Of a DNA stretch of 64,000 nucleotides, positions 1 to 8,748 are shown piece after piece. Position numbers and translations under genes: made by a program. A model generated the notes under the pieces. The model was not told the origin of the DNA, ran no database searches, and saw only the letters and a list, made by a program, of their open reading frames with translations. Numbering within the stretch: the stretch's first letter is position 1; each line of letters begins with the position of its first letter. This DNA comes from an uncultured Pelagibacteraceae bacterium (GTDB lineage Bacteria; Pseudomonadota; Alphaproteobacteria; Pelagibacterales; Pelagibacteraceae). The stretch is taken from contig CACFVE010000001.1 of assembly GCA_902569735.1 (NCBI GenBank), positions 1 to 64,000 on the forward strand, read 5' to 3'.

Positions 1-2
1 AA

Positions 3-671
3 AATAAAAATTATGGTGAATATACTTTTCATTATTGGTTGTGGAAAAATTATTTAAAGGAAATTAATTCAGAATGGATTGGTTTTTGTCAGTATAGAAA
101 GTTTTTTTCACTTACGAATATTAATGAAAAAAATATTCCATTTGATTTATTAGAACAAAATGTGATTAAAGCAATTCCTTCGGAATTAAATATTTATGAT
201 TGTATTTTAGGTGAAAAATCTCCTGTAGACAATTATAGATTTAAATTTTTTAAAAAAAATTTAATTAAAATTATTCGGTCACCATCTGTAATTTTTTTTA
301 AAAAAAAAAGAAGTATAAAGTTTCATTTTGATGTTTTTCATGGAGAAGGAAATTTAGATTTAGCTATTGATTTACTTGAAAAAGAGAATAGAGAATCTTT
401 TAGGTATTATGTAAATACTAAAACCTCATTTCATCCACATAATATGTTTATCTGTAAAAAAAAATTTTTAATTGATTATTATGAATCCATTTTTCCTTGG
501 TTGAAAAAATGTGAGAGTATTTTTGGATTTTCAGATTTAAAGGGGTATGGAATGAAAAGAATTTATGGTTTTCTTGCTGAACGGTATTTGTCTTATTGGT
601 TTCAAAAAAATAGTAGAGTTATTGAATATCCAATCGTGTTTAAAGACTTATCAGATTATAAAAATTTTTGA
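3..671 (+). CDS. DUF4422-family glycan biosynthesis protein, 5'-truncated by window edge
   Basis: The reading frame is open to the left edge: codons before the first possible start (TTG at 39) still encode family-like residues (YGEYTFHYWLWKN), so the true start lies outside the window. The visible part keeps typical DUF4422 features: a W-x-G-F-x-Q-Y-R segment near the beginning, FHPHNMFI in the middle and GFLAERYLSYWF near the C-terminus. Family members occur in capsule and O-antigen clusters and are thought to act as glycosyltransferases; the exact reaction is unknown. It faces rmlC and the two stop regions overlap by 16 bp. A run of ten A residues (300-309) lies in the coding sequence. Family assignment is fairly sure, activity is inferred. 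Confidence 0.75.
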   Translation, partial: NKNYGEYTFHYWLWKNYLKEINSEWIGFCQYRKFFSLTNINEKNIPFDLLEQNVIKAIPSELNIYDCILGEKSPVDNYRFKFFKKNLIKIIRSPSVIFFKKKRSIKFHFDVFHGEGNLDLAIDLLEKENRESFRYYVNTKTSFHPHNMFICKKKFLIDYYESIFPWLKKCESIFGFSDLKGYGMKRIYGFLAERYLSYWFQKNSRVIEYPIVFKDLSDYKNF

Positions 672-1192
672 GAGTTACAAAATTCTTTAAAAGTCATTAA
701 ATTTTTATCTTTTTTTGATAAAAAGAATCTTTTTTTAGGCCATTTAATTTTTAAATCTTTGTCCATTACATTAATTCCATTTTCAAATTGAGGTTTATAA
801 TAGTTACTAAGCTTATAATAGATGATATTTACTGTATTAAAGCTATAATAAGCATGCCCGAAACCTTCTGGTATGTATAAACTTGTAGCATTTTCAGAGG
901 ACAAAATAATTTTAAAAGACTTACCAAAAGTTTTTGATTTTTTTCTTAAATCTATCACTACATCAAGAATTTTCCCTTTTAGGACATTTACATATTTTGC
1001 CTGCTGAAATTTTGTTTGAAAATGAAATCCTCTTGCAACATTTTTTTTGGATGTTGTGCAATATTCAAAAATAAACTTTTTATTATTAAAAAATTTTTTA
1101 TTATAAGTTTCTCTTAAAGATCCTCTTTTATCTAAATTATTCTTTTGTTTAATAATCAATAAATCTTTTATTTTTGTTTTATAAATTTTCAT
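656..1192 (-). CDS. rfbC: dTDP-4-dehydrorhamnose 3,5-epimerase (RmlC)
   Basis: A 178-residue cupin-fold epimerase, the usual length for RmlC. It converts dTDP-4-dehydro-6-deoxyglucose to the 4-dehydrorhamnose form. The RGFHFQ motif (residues 54-59) carries the catalytic His57, the PEGFGHAYY segment (108-116) forms the barrel wall, and the YY-KPQFENGI region (131-140) carries the expected catalytic Tyr. A C-terminal FLSKKD resembles the conserved LS-KD segment. Its start overlaps the end of the reductase gene by 4 nt (ATGA type), so the two are probably translationally coupled. It belongs with rfbD and rfbB to the rhamnose pathway; no rfbA (RmlA) is visible in the window. Confidence 0.92.
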   Translation of the reverse strand: MKIYKTKIKDLLIIKQKNNLDKRGSLRETYNKKFFNNKKFIFEYCTTSKKNVARGFHFQTKFQQAKYVNVLKGKILDVVIDLRKKSKTFGKSFKIILSSENATSLYIPEGFGHAYYSFNTVNIIYYKLSNYYKPQFENGINVMDKDLKIKWPKKRFFLSKKDKNLMTFKEFCNSQKFL

Positions 1193-1884
1193 TTCAGATA
1201 TTTTGTAATTTTTTTTAAATTCATATCCATTTTTAATGGAAGCTCGCCTTTTGAAAATATCTTTTTTATATTTTTATTTTCTTTTTTTGCAAACTGATAC
1301 ACAGTTTGTGGTTTTCCCCCAATATTGAATATCCCCTTTTTGTCTAATATTTTTAAAAGAATTTTTATAAAATCATCATGGTAAATAAAATTAGTTTTTA
1401 CATTTGAAAAGGCAGATTTGTGAACAAAAGGTCTTTCTGTCATACAAGTTCTTAAAATTAGAGAATTTTTATACATTTGAACAGCACATTCTGCTCCAAG
1501 TTTTGACCATCCATAGTTATTCCAAGGTAATAGAGGGTCTGTTTCTTTGTAATTCCCTTTTTGTCCTTGATAAACATAACTTGTAGAAAAGTGAATTATC
1601 TTTAAATTTTTTTCAACACATACTTTAATAATATTTGCAGTGCCAATTATATTTAAATCGATACTTTTTTTTACATTTTTTTCATGAATCATCATAGGTC
1701 TAGATAACCCGGCCAAATGCATGAGATAATCTGGTTTAAATTTTTTTATATTATTTCTGATAGATTTATCGCTTAAAATATTAAGTTGTTTTTTATTTCT
1801 AAAAATAAACTTAAATTTACTTTTTTTATTTTTTAAAATTTTTGCAAATCTGCCTTCACCACCTGTGACTAAAATTCTTTTCAT
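1189..1884 (-). CDS. rfbD: dTDP-4-dehydrorhamnose reductase-like SDR (RmlD)
   Basis: A 231-residue extended SDR reductase, shorter than typical RmlD (about 290). It shows an N-terminal dinucleotide-binding loop (VTGGEGRFAKIL, residues 6-17), HLAGLSRPM, the active-site serine segment HFSTSYVYQG (98-107) and the Y-x3-K pair (Tyr124, Lys128 in NNYGWSK). The expected reaction is reduction of dTDP-4-dehydrorhamnose to dTDP-rhamnose. It sits between rfbB and rfbC, overlapping rfbB by 29 nt and rfbC by 4 nt. The short C-terminus and the slightly altered glycine motif leave open another 4-keto sugar nucleotide reductase. Confidence 0.75.
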   Translation of the reverse strand: MKRILVTGGEGRFAKILKNKKSKFKFIFRNKKQLNILSDKSIRNNIKKFKPDYLMHLAGLSRPMMIHEKNVKKSIDLNIIGTANIIKVCVEKNLKIIHFSTSYVYQGQKGNYKETDPLLPWNNYGWSKLGAECAVQMYKNSLILRTCMTERPFVHKSAFSNVKTNFIYHDDFIKILLKILDKKGIFNIGGKPQTVYQFAKKENKNIKKIFSKGELPLKMDMNLKKITKYLK

Positions 1885-2860
1885 TTAATTTTTTAAAATA
1901 TTCTTGATTTTTAATATACCAATCTACTGTTTTAGATATACCCTGATTTAGGTTTATTTTAGGCTTCCATTTTAATTTTTTTTTAATTTTATTACTATTA
2001 AGAGCATATCTAAAATCATGTCCCGGTCTATCTTTTACAAATATGATTTTTACTTTTTTCCCAATTTTAATTTTTTTATTAATAAATGATTTTAAAATTT
2101 TCTTTACAAGAAAAATATTACTACAATTAATTCCTGAACCTACATTATATTTCTCTCCTGATCGACCTTTAAAAAATAATTTTATAAGAGCTTCACAATG
2201 GTCATTTACATATATCCATTCTCTTAAATTTTTACCTTTCGAATATATCGGAAGAGGCTTATTGTTTAAAATATTGTAAATCATTTTCGGAATTAATTTT
2301 TCAGGAAATTGTCTTGGACCGTAGTTATTAGAACAATTTGAAATTACAGCATCGATTTTATGAGTTCTGACATAAGCATTAACTAAATGATCTGATGAGG
2401 CTTTGGAAGCAGAATAAGGAGAGCTTGGTATATATGGAAAGTTTTCGGTAGATCTTTTTGATCCTAAAATATCTCCATAAACTTCGTCAGTTGATATGTG
2501 AACAAGTCTAATCTTTTTTTTGTAATCTTTAATGGCTTCTAACAAGTTATAAATTCCATGGATATTATTCTTAATAAAGTTTGAGGAGTCACTTATCGAT
2601 CTATCTACATGGGTATCAGCAGCAAGATTAAAAATTCCATGTGGTTTAAATTTCTTAAAAATTTTTATAATTTCTTTTTTATTATTTATATCAAGTTTTT
2701 TAAATAAGTAATTTTTGCTTTTAACATCCCTTAAATTATATTTTTGAGCAGAGTATGATAGTTTGTCGATGTTAAAGACTTTAAATTTTTTTTTAAGCAA
2801 TAGCTTTATTAGACTACTTCCAATAAAACCATAACCTCCAGTTACAATAAACCTTTTCAT
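1856..2860 (-). CDS. rfbB: dTDP-glucose 4,6-dehydratase (RmlB)
   Basis: A 334-residue extended SDR of normal RmlB length. Visible are the NAD loop GGYGFIGS (8-15), AADTHVDRSI (80-89), the STDEVYGD segment with the catalytic Thr124-Asp125-Glu126 triad, the Y-x3-K pair Tyr149/Lys153 and the NNYGPRQFPEKLIP substrate region. It removes water from dTDP-glucose to give dTDP-4-dehydro-6-deoxyglucose. It is the first gene of a leftward rfbB-rfbD-rfbC run, divergent from the glycosyltransferase at 2926 with about 65 bp between them. It supplies activated 6-deoxysugar for envelope glycan. Confidence 0.95.
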   Translation of the reverse strand: MKRFIVTGGYGFIGSSLIKLLLKKKFKVFNIDKLSYSAQKYNLRDVKSKNYLFKKLDINNKKEIIKIFKKFKPHGIFNLAADTHVDRSISDSSNFIKNNIHGIYNLLEAIKDYKKKIRLVHISTDEVYGDILGSKRSTENFPYIPSSPYSASKASSDHLVNAYVRTHKIDAVISNCSNNYGPRQFPEKLIPKMIYNILNNKPLPIYSKGKNLREWIYVNDHCEALIKLFFKGRSGEKYNVGSGINCSNIFLVKKILKSFINKKIKIGKKVKIIFVKDRPGHDFRYALNSNKIKKKLKWKPKINLNQGISKTVDWYIKNQEYFKKLNEKNFSHRW

Positions 2861-2925
2861 TTGTTATTATTTATATTATTTATGTTTGTAAGTACACTTT
2901 CTATCATAATGAAGGCACTTTTTTG

Positions 2926-3786
2926 ATGCAAATAACAAAAGAAAATTTAACAATAATTATAGTTACAATAAAAAGTCAAAATATTATTGATGATTGTTTA
3001 AAATCAATTGATCCTGACATAAAAAAAATTATAGTTGAAAATTCTTCTGACCAAGAATTTATAGATTCTTTAAAAAAAAAATATAAAAACATTGAATGTT
3101 ATCTCACTGGTAATAATTTAGGAATGGGAGCGGGTAATAATTTTGGAATAAAAAAATCAAATACTAGATATGTTATGATTTTAAATCCAGACACTATCTT
3201 AAAACCAAATACATTAAGTCAGATCTTTGATGCTTCGAAAGATTTAGATTTTGCGATTCTGAGTCCAATAAGTGATAACAAACATTATCCAAACTACAAG
3301 ATAGATAAAGATTCAAAACAGGATAATAACGATTTATTTGAAGTTGATCAAATTGATGGTTATGCCATGATTTTGGATAAAAAACAATTTAATGATAAAT
3401 TTTTTGATGAAAAAATATTTATGTATTTAGAAAATGACGATCTTTGTTTGAGAAGTAAAAAAGATAATAAAAAGATTTATATTTACAGTAAATCTCTTAT
3501 CTCACATCTTGGGGCAAAAGCAGTAGATGAAAAATATTTTGATCAATTAGAGTTTTCAAGAAATTGGCATTGGAATTGGTCAAAGTTTTATTTTAGAAAA
3601 AAACATTATGGATTTATAAAAGCCTTTTCTTTTGGAATTTTAGTGTTCATTAAATCAATTTTTAAAAGCCTTTGTTTTTTAATAATTAATAATAAATTTA
3701 AGAGTAAATTGTATTATTACAGAGCATCAGGATTTATGAACGCAGCATTAAACAAAAGTTCATGGTTTAGGCCAAGATTAGATTGA
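2926..3786 (+). CDS. Family 2 glycosyltransferase
   Basis: About 286 residues with a GT-A fold: an N-terminal TIIIVTIKSQ strand, a VENSSDQEF loop, the LTGNNLGMGAGNNFGI nucleotide-binding stretch and a DxD-like NPDT motif near residue 90. The later DGYAMILDKK and FFDEKIFMYLENDDLCLR segments match rhamnosyltransferase-like GT2 enzymes, with the EDDD-like acceptor region reading ENDD. A hydrophobic stretch around residue 240 may associate with the membrane. An in-frame TTG at 2923 lies directly before the ATG; I chose the ATG. It is divergent from rfbB, which fits transfer of a deoxysugar, but donor and acceptor cannot be read from sequence. Confidence 0.85.
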   Translation: MQITKENLTIIIVTIKSQNIIDDCLKSIDPDIKKIIVENSSDQEFIDSLKKKYKNIECYLTGNNLGMGAGNNFGIKKSNTRYVMILNPDTILKPNTLSQIFDASKDLDFAILSPISDNKHYPNYKIDKDSKQDNNDLFEVDQIDGYAMILDKKQFNDKFFDEKIFMYLENDDLCLRSKKDNKKIYIYSKSLISHLGAKAVDEKYFDQLEFSRNWHWNWSKFYFRKKHYGFIKAFSFGILVFIKSIFKSLCFLIINNKFKSKLYYYRASGFMNAALNKSSWFRPRLD

Positions 3787-3817
3787 TTTACTTATTTCAA
3801 AGATATATTTAGTGCTA

Positions 3818-4708
3818 ATGTTAAAAAGCAAAAAAAGAATTTTGGTTACAGGTGGCGCAGGATTTGTTGGCACAAATTTGATTAAATTTTTTTTGAAAAA
3901 AACAAATTTTTATATCATTAGTTTAGACAATTATTCATCAGGAGATAAAAAAAATCATATTAAAAACAAAAGAGTAAAATATATAAGAGGCAATACAAAA
4001 CATATAGATCATTTGATTAAAAATCCTGAAAGTATTCATTCAATTTTCCATTTTGGTGAATTTGCAAGAATTTATCAAAGCTTTATCAAAATGAACGAAT
4101 GTGTTGAATCAAACTTTACAGGTTCTAATGCTGTGTTTAATTTTTGTTTAAAAAATAATATCAAACTTATTTACTCAGCTACATCTGCTTCATTAGGGAA
4201 TAAAGGAGAGGACAAGAATTTATCTCCTTATGCTTTCTCTAAAGCCACTAATCTTGAGCAATTAGAATTTTTTAAAAAATCTTTCAAATTTAAATATGAG
4301 ATTATATATTTTTATAATGTTTATGGACCTCATCAAATATCAAGAGGATTTATGTCAACGGTAATAGGTATTTTTGAAGATCATTTTTTGAGAAAAAAAC
4401 CTTTACCAGTTGTTAAACCTGGTTCTCAAACAAGAAGATTTACACATATAGATGACACAATTGAAACTTGTTATTTAGCTTGGAAAAAAAATTTAAATAG
4501 GCATTATATAATTTCAAATACTGAGTCATACTCGATAAATGAAGTAGCTAGAATGTTTAGGTCAAAAATTAAATATTTGCCTAAAAGAAGTGGGGAAAGA
4601 TACATTTCTTCTCTGGTAGATAAAAATTTATCAAACAAAATTTATAAATATTTTGGAAAACGAAAATTGAAAGAGTACATTCATAATTTTATTAATCGTA
4701 ATTCTTAA
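3818..4708 (+). CDS. NAD-dependent sugar-nucleotide epimerase/dehydratase (GalE-like SDR)
   Basis: An extended SDR of 296 residues counted from the ATG at 3818 (a GTG two codons earlier is possible). The cofactor loop GGAGFVGTNLI, the active-site segment SATSASLGN and the Y-x3-K motif SPYAFSK are clear, followed by FYNVYGPHQ. It most resembles UDP-glucose or UDP-glucuronate 4-epimerase-like proteins of polysaccharide clusters. Its substrate is not determined. It ends tail-to-tail with apt: the two stop codons interlock in a TTAA tetranucleotide (4705-4708). Confidence 0.85.
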   Translation: MLKSKKRILVTGGAGFVGTNLIKFFLKKTNFYIISLDNYSSGDKKNHIKNKRVKYIRGNTKHIDHLIKNPESIHSIFHFGEFARIYQSFIKMNECVESNFTGSNAVFNFCLKNNIKLIYSATSASLGNKGEDKNLSPYAFSKATNLEQLEFFKKSFKFKYEIIYFYNVYGPHQISRGFMSTVIGIFEDHFLRKKPLPVVKPGSQTRRFTHIDDTIETCYLAWKKNLNRHYIISNTESYSINEVARMFRSKIKYLPKRSGERYISSLVDKNLSNKIYKYFGKRKLKEYIHNFINRNS

Positions 4709-5244
4709 TGGCCAGGAAATTCGATTAAGCACTCAGTTTTATAGCCTTTTTTTTTGAGAAGATTGCTGCCTGGTAAATCAAAGAGATTAATTACAAAAAT
4801 AAATCCAGCAACTATTCCACCAGATATTTCAATCAACTTAGCCGCTGCCTCTGCTGTTCCTCCAGTGGCAATTAAATCATCAATTACAAGAATTCTTTCT
4901 CCTTTGGATATAGAATCTTTATGAACTTCGATTGTCGCTTCACCATACTCGAGTTTAAAATCAACCGAATGAGTTTCAGCTGGAAGCTTATTTTTTTTTC
5001 TAAGTAAAATAAATGGTTTATTTAAAACATAAGACACTGTCGAGGCAAACACAAAGCCTCTAGACTCAATAGCTGAAACTTTATCAAATTCTAATTTTTT
5101 TGAAATTTCGATTATTTTGTTATTTGTATATTTAAAAGCATCGGGATTTTTTATTAAAGTAGTTATATCTCGAAATAATATACCTTTTTTTGGATAATCC
5201 TGAATTGATCTGATATGTTTTTTTAAATCCATATTTAGCTTCAA
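4705..5244 (-). CDS. apt: Adenine phosphoribosyltransferase
   Basis: A 179-residue type I phosphoribosyltransferase. The N-terminal IRSIQDYPKKGILFRDI (residues 11-27) is characteristic of Apt, and the PRPP-binding motif ILVIDDLIATGGTAEAA covers about 118-134. It converts adenine plus PRPP to AMP. It is divergent from mtnP with only 31 bp between them; MtnP releases adenine from methylthioadenosine, so the pair makes metabolic sense as an adenine-recovery unit. A second in-frame Met at residue 5 could be the start. Confidence 0.95.
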   Translation of the reverse strand: MKLNMDLKKHIRSIQDYPKKGILFRDITTLIKNPDAFKYTNNKIIEISKKLEFDKVSAIESRGFVFASTVSYVLNKPFILLRKKNKLPAETHSVDFKLEYGEATIEVHKDSISKGERILVIDDLIATGGTAEAAAKLIEISGGIVAGFIFVINLFDLPGSNLLKKKGYKTECLIEFPGH

Positions 5245-5275
5245 GTTTTAACAAAAAAGGATTAATAATTAAATA

Positions 5276-6148
5276 ATGAAAAAAAGAAAACTTGGGATAA
5301 TTGGTGGAAGCGGTCTCTACAAAATGGATGGTTTTCAGAAAAATAAATGGAAAAAAGTGAATACTGCCTGGGGTAAACCATCAGATGAAGTTTTAATAGC
5401 TGAACTGGACAGGGAAGAAGTTTATTTTATGCCAAGGCATTCTAGAGGACATAAAATTAACCCAACTAATATAAATTTTAGAGCTAATATAGATGTAATG
5501 AAACAATTAGGAGTTACAGATATAATTTCCGTCTCTGCAGTGGGCTCTCTTAAAGAAAATTTAGAACCAGGTAAATTTGTGATAGTTGATCAATTCATAG
5601 ATAGAACTTTTGCAAGGGTTAAAACTTTTTTTGATGAAGAGATTGTCGCACACGTTTCAATGGCTAAACCAATTAGTCCAGGTTTATCAAGATGTTGTGA
5701 GGAAGCCTTAAAAAAATTAAATATTACTTATCAAAAGGGAGGCACTTATATTGTGATGGAGGGGCCACAATTTTCTACTTTAGCAGAGTCAAATTTATAC
5801 AGATCTTGGAATGCAGATGTTATTGGAATGACAAATATGCCTGAAGCAAAATTGGCTAGAGAAGCAGAAATTAGATATTGCACCGTTGCTATGGTTACCG
5901 ATTACGATTGTTGGCATCCAGATCATGAAGAAGTCGATGTATCAATTGTGATTAAAACTTTAAAGCAAAATGCATCTAATGCACAAAATATGATAAAGGA
6001 AGTAATTAAAACTTTTAAAGATTATTCGGTGGAAAAAGATCCTGCCAATAATTGCTTAGATGTTGCAGTAATAACTGACCCAAAAATTAGATCTAAAAAG
6101 ACGATTAAAAAACTAAAATATATTGCAGGTAGAGTCTTAAAAAAATGA
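5276..6148 (+). CDS. mtnP: S-methyl-5'-thioadenosine phosphorylase
   Basis: A 290-residue purine nucleoside phosphorylase family member. Diagnostic segments are GIIGGSGLY (7-15), MPRHSRGHKINPTNINFRAN (52-71, phosphate and purine site), SAVGSLKENLEPG, VMEGPQFST and GMTNMPEAKLAREAEI. It cleaves MTA with phosphate to adenine and 5-methylthioribose-1-phosphate. Adenine goes to the divergent apt; the sugar phosphate is the substrate of MtnA encoded at 10199. The next gene overlaps it by 4 nt (ATGA). The MTA-versus-inosine distinction is made from motif similarity and the mtnA/apt context. Confidence 0.93.
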   Translation: MKKRKLGIIGGSGLYKMDGFQKNKWKKVNTAWGKPSDEVLIAELDREEVYFMPRHSRGHKINPTNINFRANIDVMKQLGVTDIISVSAVGSLKENLEPGKFVIVDQFIDRTFARVKTFFDEEIVAHVSMAKPISPGLSRCCEEALKKLNITYQKGGTYIVMEGPQFSTLAESNLYRSWNADVIGMTNMPEAKLAREAEIRYCTVAMVTDYDCWHPDHEEVDVSIVIKTLKQNASNAQNMIKEVIKTFKDYSVEKDPANNCLDVAVITDPKIRSKKTIKKLKYIAGRVLKK

Positions 6149-7044
6149 AAAATTTTTTTTCTAAAATTTTTAATAAAAATAAACATAAAAAAATTAAAAT
6201 TGACTTACAACAAAAAAAAGACGTTGAAATTTTTAGAAGTAAATATGAAAGCTATATAAATAGTATACAAAAAACATTAAAAAAGAAAAAAGAAATCAGT
6301 TTTCTTCATTCGGGACATATAGGAGATATAATTAATATTTTACCAATTATTAAAGAAATTTCAAAAACTCATCAATGCACACTTTTTATTGGTATAAATG
6401 TTCCATTACCAGTTCAATATAATGATCATCCAGGTGGAAAATTTTTTCTTAATAAAAAAATTTACGATATGCTATATCCATTATTAAAATCTCAAAAGTA
6501 TATTTATAAAATTGACATATTTAATAAACAAGAAATTGATATAAATTTTGATTTAATTAGAGAACTACCAATTAATTTACTATTTGATAATGCCAGATAT
6601 GGCTTTCATATAGCTGGTGTACAAGTAGATTTGAGTAAAAAATTTTTAGATGTAGAAGAACATTCCAGTTTAAAAAATAAAATCACAATATTGAGATCAC
6701 CAAGATATCAAAATCCTTTCATAAGCTATAGTTTTCTTGAAAAAATGGAAGATCCTTATTATTTGGGGACCTTAGAAGAATATAATCATTTAAAAAAAGA
6801 ACTAAAAAATTTGAAATTTTATGAATGTAAAGATTTTTTAGAAATGGCATCAATAATAAAATCAAGCAAAGTTTTTATTGGAAATTCTTCTTTAGGCATA
6901 GATATAGCTGATGGACTAAAAACTCCAAGATTATTAGAGGGTTCACCTTATTTCCCTGCAAGACAAGTGCATGGAGAAAATGGTTTTGATTTTTATTTTC
7001 AATCTCATTTCGAAAAATACTTTAATTTTTTTAATAATAAATAA
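6145..7044 (+). CDS. GT9/heptosyltransferase-like protein of unknown substrate
   Basis: A 299-residue protein with a GT-B style N-terminus: SFLHSGHIGDIINILPIIKEI (around 52-72) resembles the GD-I start of family 9 glycosyltransferases, and the C-terminal IIKSSKVFIGNSSLGIDIADGLKTPRL (around 230-255) corresponds to their donor-site region, where canonical enzymes have ND-G. Here Asn-Ser-Ser replaces Asn-Asp. It overlaps mtnP by 4 nt but has nothing obvious to do with MTA. It is followed 2 bp later by a convergent DUF6165 gene. It may be a divergent heptosyltransferase or an inactive relative. Confidence 0.65.
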   Translation: MKNFFSKIFNKNKHKKIKIDLQQKKDVEIFRSKYESYINSIQKTLKKKKEISFLHSGHIGDIINILPIIKEISKTHQCTLFIGINVPLPVQYNDHPGGKFFLNKKIYDMLYPLLKSQKYIYKIDIFNKQEIDINFDLIRELPINLLFDNARYGFHIAGVQVDLSKKFLDVEEHSSLKNKITILRSPRYQNPFISYSFLEKMEDPYYLGTLEEYNHLKKELKNLKFYECKDFLEMASIIKSSKVFIGNSSLGIDIADGLKTPRLLEGSPYFPARQVHGENGFDFYFQSHFEKYFNFFNNK

Positions 7045-7046
7045 TT

Positions 7047-7427
7047 TTAATATTTAGAATATTTTTTTACTTCTCTTACGTTTGACCCTGTTAATTTGTT
7101 AATTCTAAGTTTGATTTGAGCGCGATCATCATTATTTTTATAGACATCAATTGCAACTTCAGTAATTTTTTCTAAATGTTTTTGAGTTTCTCTTTTAAAA
7201 TTTTCCATTTCCCAAATTTTTAAATTAGTTTTATACAAATTTTTCCACAATTTTTTAACTTTCATGTCAATCTTAACGTTTCGTTTTAATGTCTTTTTTA
7301 GAGATGAGTATTCTTTATTAATTTGATTCAAATGGGACTTTTTAGAAATCTTTTTTTTTTTAATTTCTAATATGGTTAATTTATCAATTATGTCACCAAT
7401 AGGGGTTTCGATGTATACTTTTTTCAT
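7047..7427 (-). CDS. DUF6165 family protein, copy 1
   Basis: A 126-residue, Lys-rich, probably all-helical protein. Its N-terminal IGDIIDKLTILEIKKKKI (residues 10-27) and C-terminal LRINKLTGSNVREVKKY match the second copy at 14881-15276 (GELVDKITILEIKKIKI and LKINQILNSNIKEVK), so the two are paralogues. I assign both to DUF6165; the function is unknown. There is no signal peptide or membrane segment. Like copy 2, it lies beside a GT9-type gene, here convergent and 2 bp away. A role in glycan synthesis is inferred only from context. Confidence 0.75.
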   Translation of the reverse strand: MKKVYIETPIGDIIDKLTILEIKKKKISKKSHLNQINKEYSSLKKTLKRNVKIDMKVKKLWKNLYKTNLKIWEMENFKRETQKHLEKITEVAIDVYKNNDDRAQIKLRINKLTGSNVREVKKYSKY

Positions 7428-7527
7428 TTTTTTTGTATAATTACCTTTATAAATAATTTTTTTTGCTCAATATAGCAATTAAATAAGTTTATTAAATATT
7501 AATATATTCAATTATCTTATCTAATAG

Positions 7528-8748
7528 ATGTCGAAAAAAATAAAGAAAGTTAAAAAATGCTTATTATGTGGAAGGAGTAAGCTTAGATCTCTATTTAACG
7601 TTGGAAATTTATATGTAAGTAATTTTGTAACTAAGAATAATATTTATAATGGAACGAAATCAAAACTCAATCTTCTTTATTGCAGTAATTGTACTTTAAT
7701 TCAACTCTCGCACTTAGCACCACAAGAAATAATGTATAGACGATTTTATTGGTATAAGTCAGGAGTAACAAAAACTATGAGAGAAGGTTTAAAAGAACTT
7801 TTTTTAGATTGTGTTAAAAAAGCTAAATTAAAAAAAAATGACGTTATTCTTGATATTGGTGCAAATGACGGAACTTTATTAAAATATTTTAAAATAAACA
7901 AATTTAAAACTATAGGCTGTGAGCCTGCAACCAATTTAAAATCTGAACTAAAAAAAAATTGTAATTATTTAATTAGTGATTTTTGGTCTAAAAAAACACT
8001 TTTCAAACTTTTAAAAAGAAAAAGAATAAAAAAACCAAAACTTATTACTGCAATTGGAATGTTTTATGATTTAGAAGATCCGAACAAATTTATTAAAGAT
8101 GCAGCAGACAGTTTAGATGATAGAGGTATTTTTGTAGCTCAACTTATGAGTTTAAAATCTATGATAGAAAAAAATGATTTAGGAAATATTTGTCATGAAC
8201 ACATAGAATTTTATTCATTTAAATCAATCAAATATTTATTTGAAAAAAATGGATTAGAGATATTTAAGATTTCAAGTAATGATATTAATGGTGGAAGTTA
8301 TAGATTTTATTGTAGAAAATTCAAAAGAGGTAGCATTCGCCTTCCAAAAGAAAATATTTTAAAGATGATGAAAAAATTTGTTAATAGAGTAAAAATGAAT
8401 AAAAGAATTACAGTGAATTTTATTAAAAAACAAATTGAGAATAATAAAAAGATATTTCTTTATGGAGCTTCTACTAAGGGAAACACAGTATTACAATATT
8501 ATGGTTTTAATAAAGAAATGATTCCCTATGCAGCAGAAAGATCACCCTTTAAATGGGGAAAATATACCATAGGAACAGGAATAAAGATTATTTCTGAAAA
8601 ACAAGCTAAAAAAATGAAGCCAGATTTCTTTTTTGTTACTCCATGGGGCTTTATAAAAGAATTTATTAAAAGAGAAAAAAATTGGCTAAATAAAGGTGGA
8701 AAGTTTATATTACCATTTCCAAAAATGAAAATAATTGGGAGAAAATGA
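7528..8748 (+). CDS. Sugar-nucleotide C-methyltransferase, zinc-binding N-terminus
   Basis: A 406-residue three-part enzyme. The N-terminus has two Cys pairs (CLLC at about 11-14 and CSNC near 55) forming a putative zinc site. The middle has an SAM-binding loop, DVILDIGANDGTLLKYF near residue 108. The C-terminal domain has the conserved ICHEHIEFYS and NGGSYRFY motifs and then GASTKGNTVLQYYG. This architecture is typical of NDP-4-ketohexose C-methyltransferases (TylC3-like), which add a methyl branch to a 4-keto sugar nucleotide. The next gene overlaps by 4 nt and encodes a GDP-mannose-dehydratase-like SDR, so the pair may build a branched deoxysugar. Confidence 0.85.
   Translation: MSKKIKKVKKCLLCGRSKLRSLFNVGNLYVSNFVTKNNIYNGTKSKLNLLYCSNCTLIQLSHLAPQEIMYRRFYWYKSGVTKTMREGLKELFLDCVKKAKLKKNDVILDIGANDGTLLKYFKINKFKTIGCEPATNLKSELKKNCNYLISDFWSKKTLFKLLKRKRIKKPKLITAIGMFYDLEDPNKFIKDAADSLDDRGIFVAQLMSLKSMIEKNDLGNICHEHIEFYSFKSIKYLFEKNGLEIFKISSNDINGGSYRFYCRKFKRGSIRLPKENILKMMKKFVNRVKMNKRITVNFIKKQIENNKKIFLYGASTKGNTVLQYYGFNKEMIPYAAERSPFKWGKYTIGTGIKIISEKQAKKMKPDFFFVTPWGFIKEFIKREKNWLNKGGKFILPFPKMKIIGRK

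Noticed and set aside
7428-7527. 100-bp divergent gap with a TATAAT at 7436-7441, considered as promoter or small RNA
   Set aside because: No acceptable -35 at 16-18 bp for the + strand gene, and the sequence is plain A+T-rich DNA without stable pairing.
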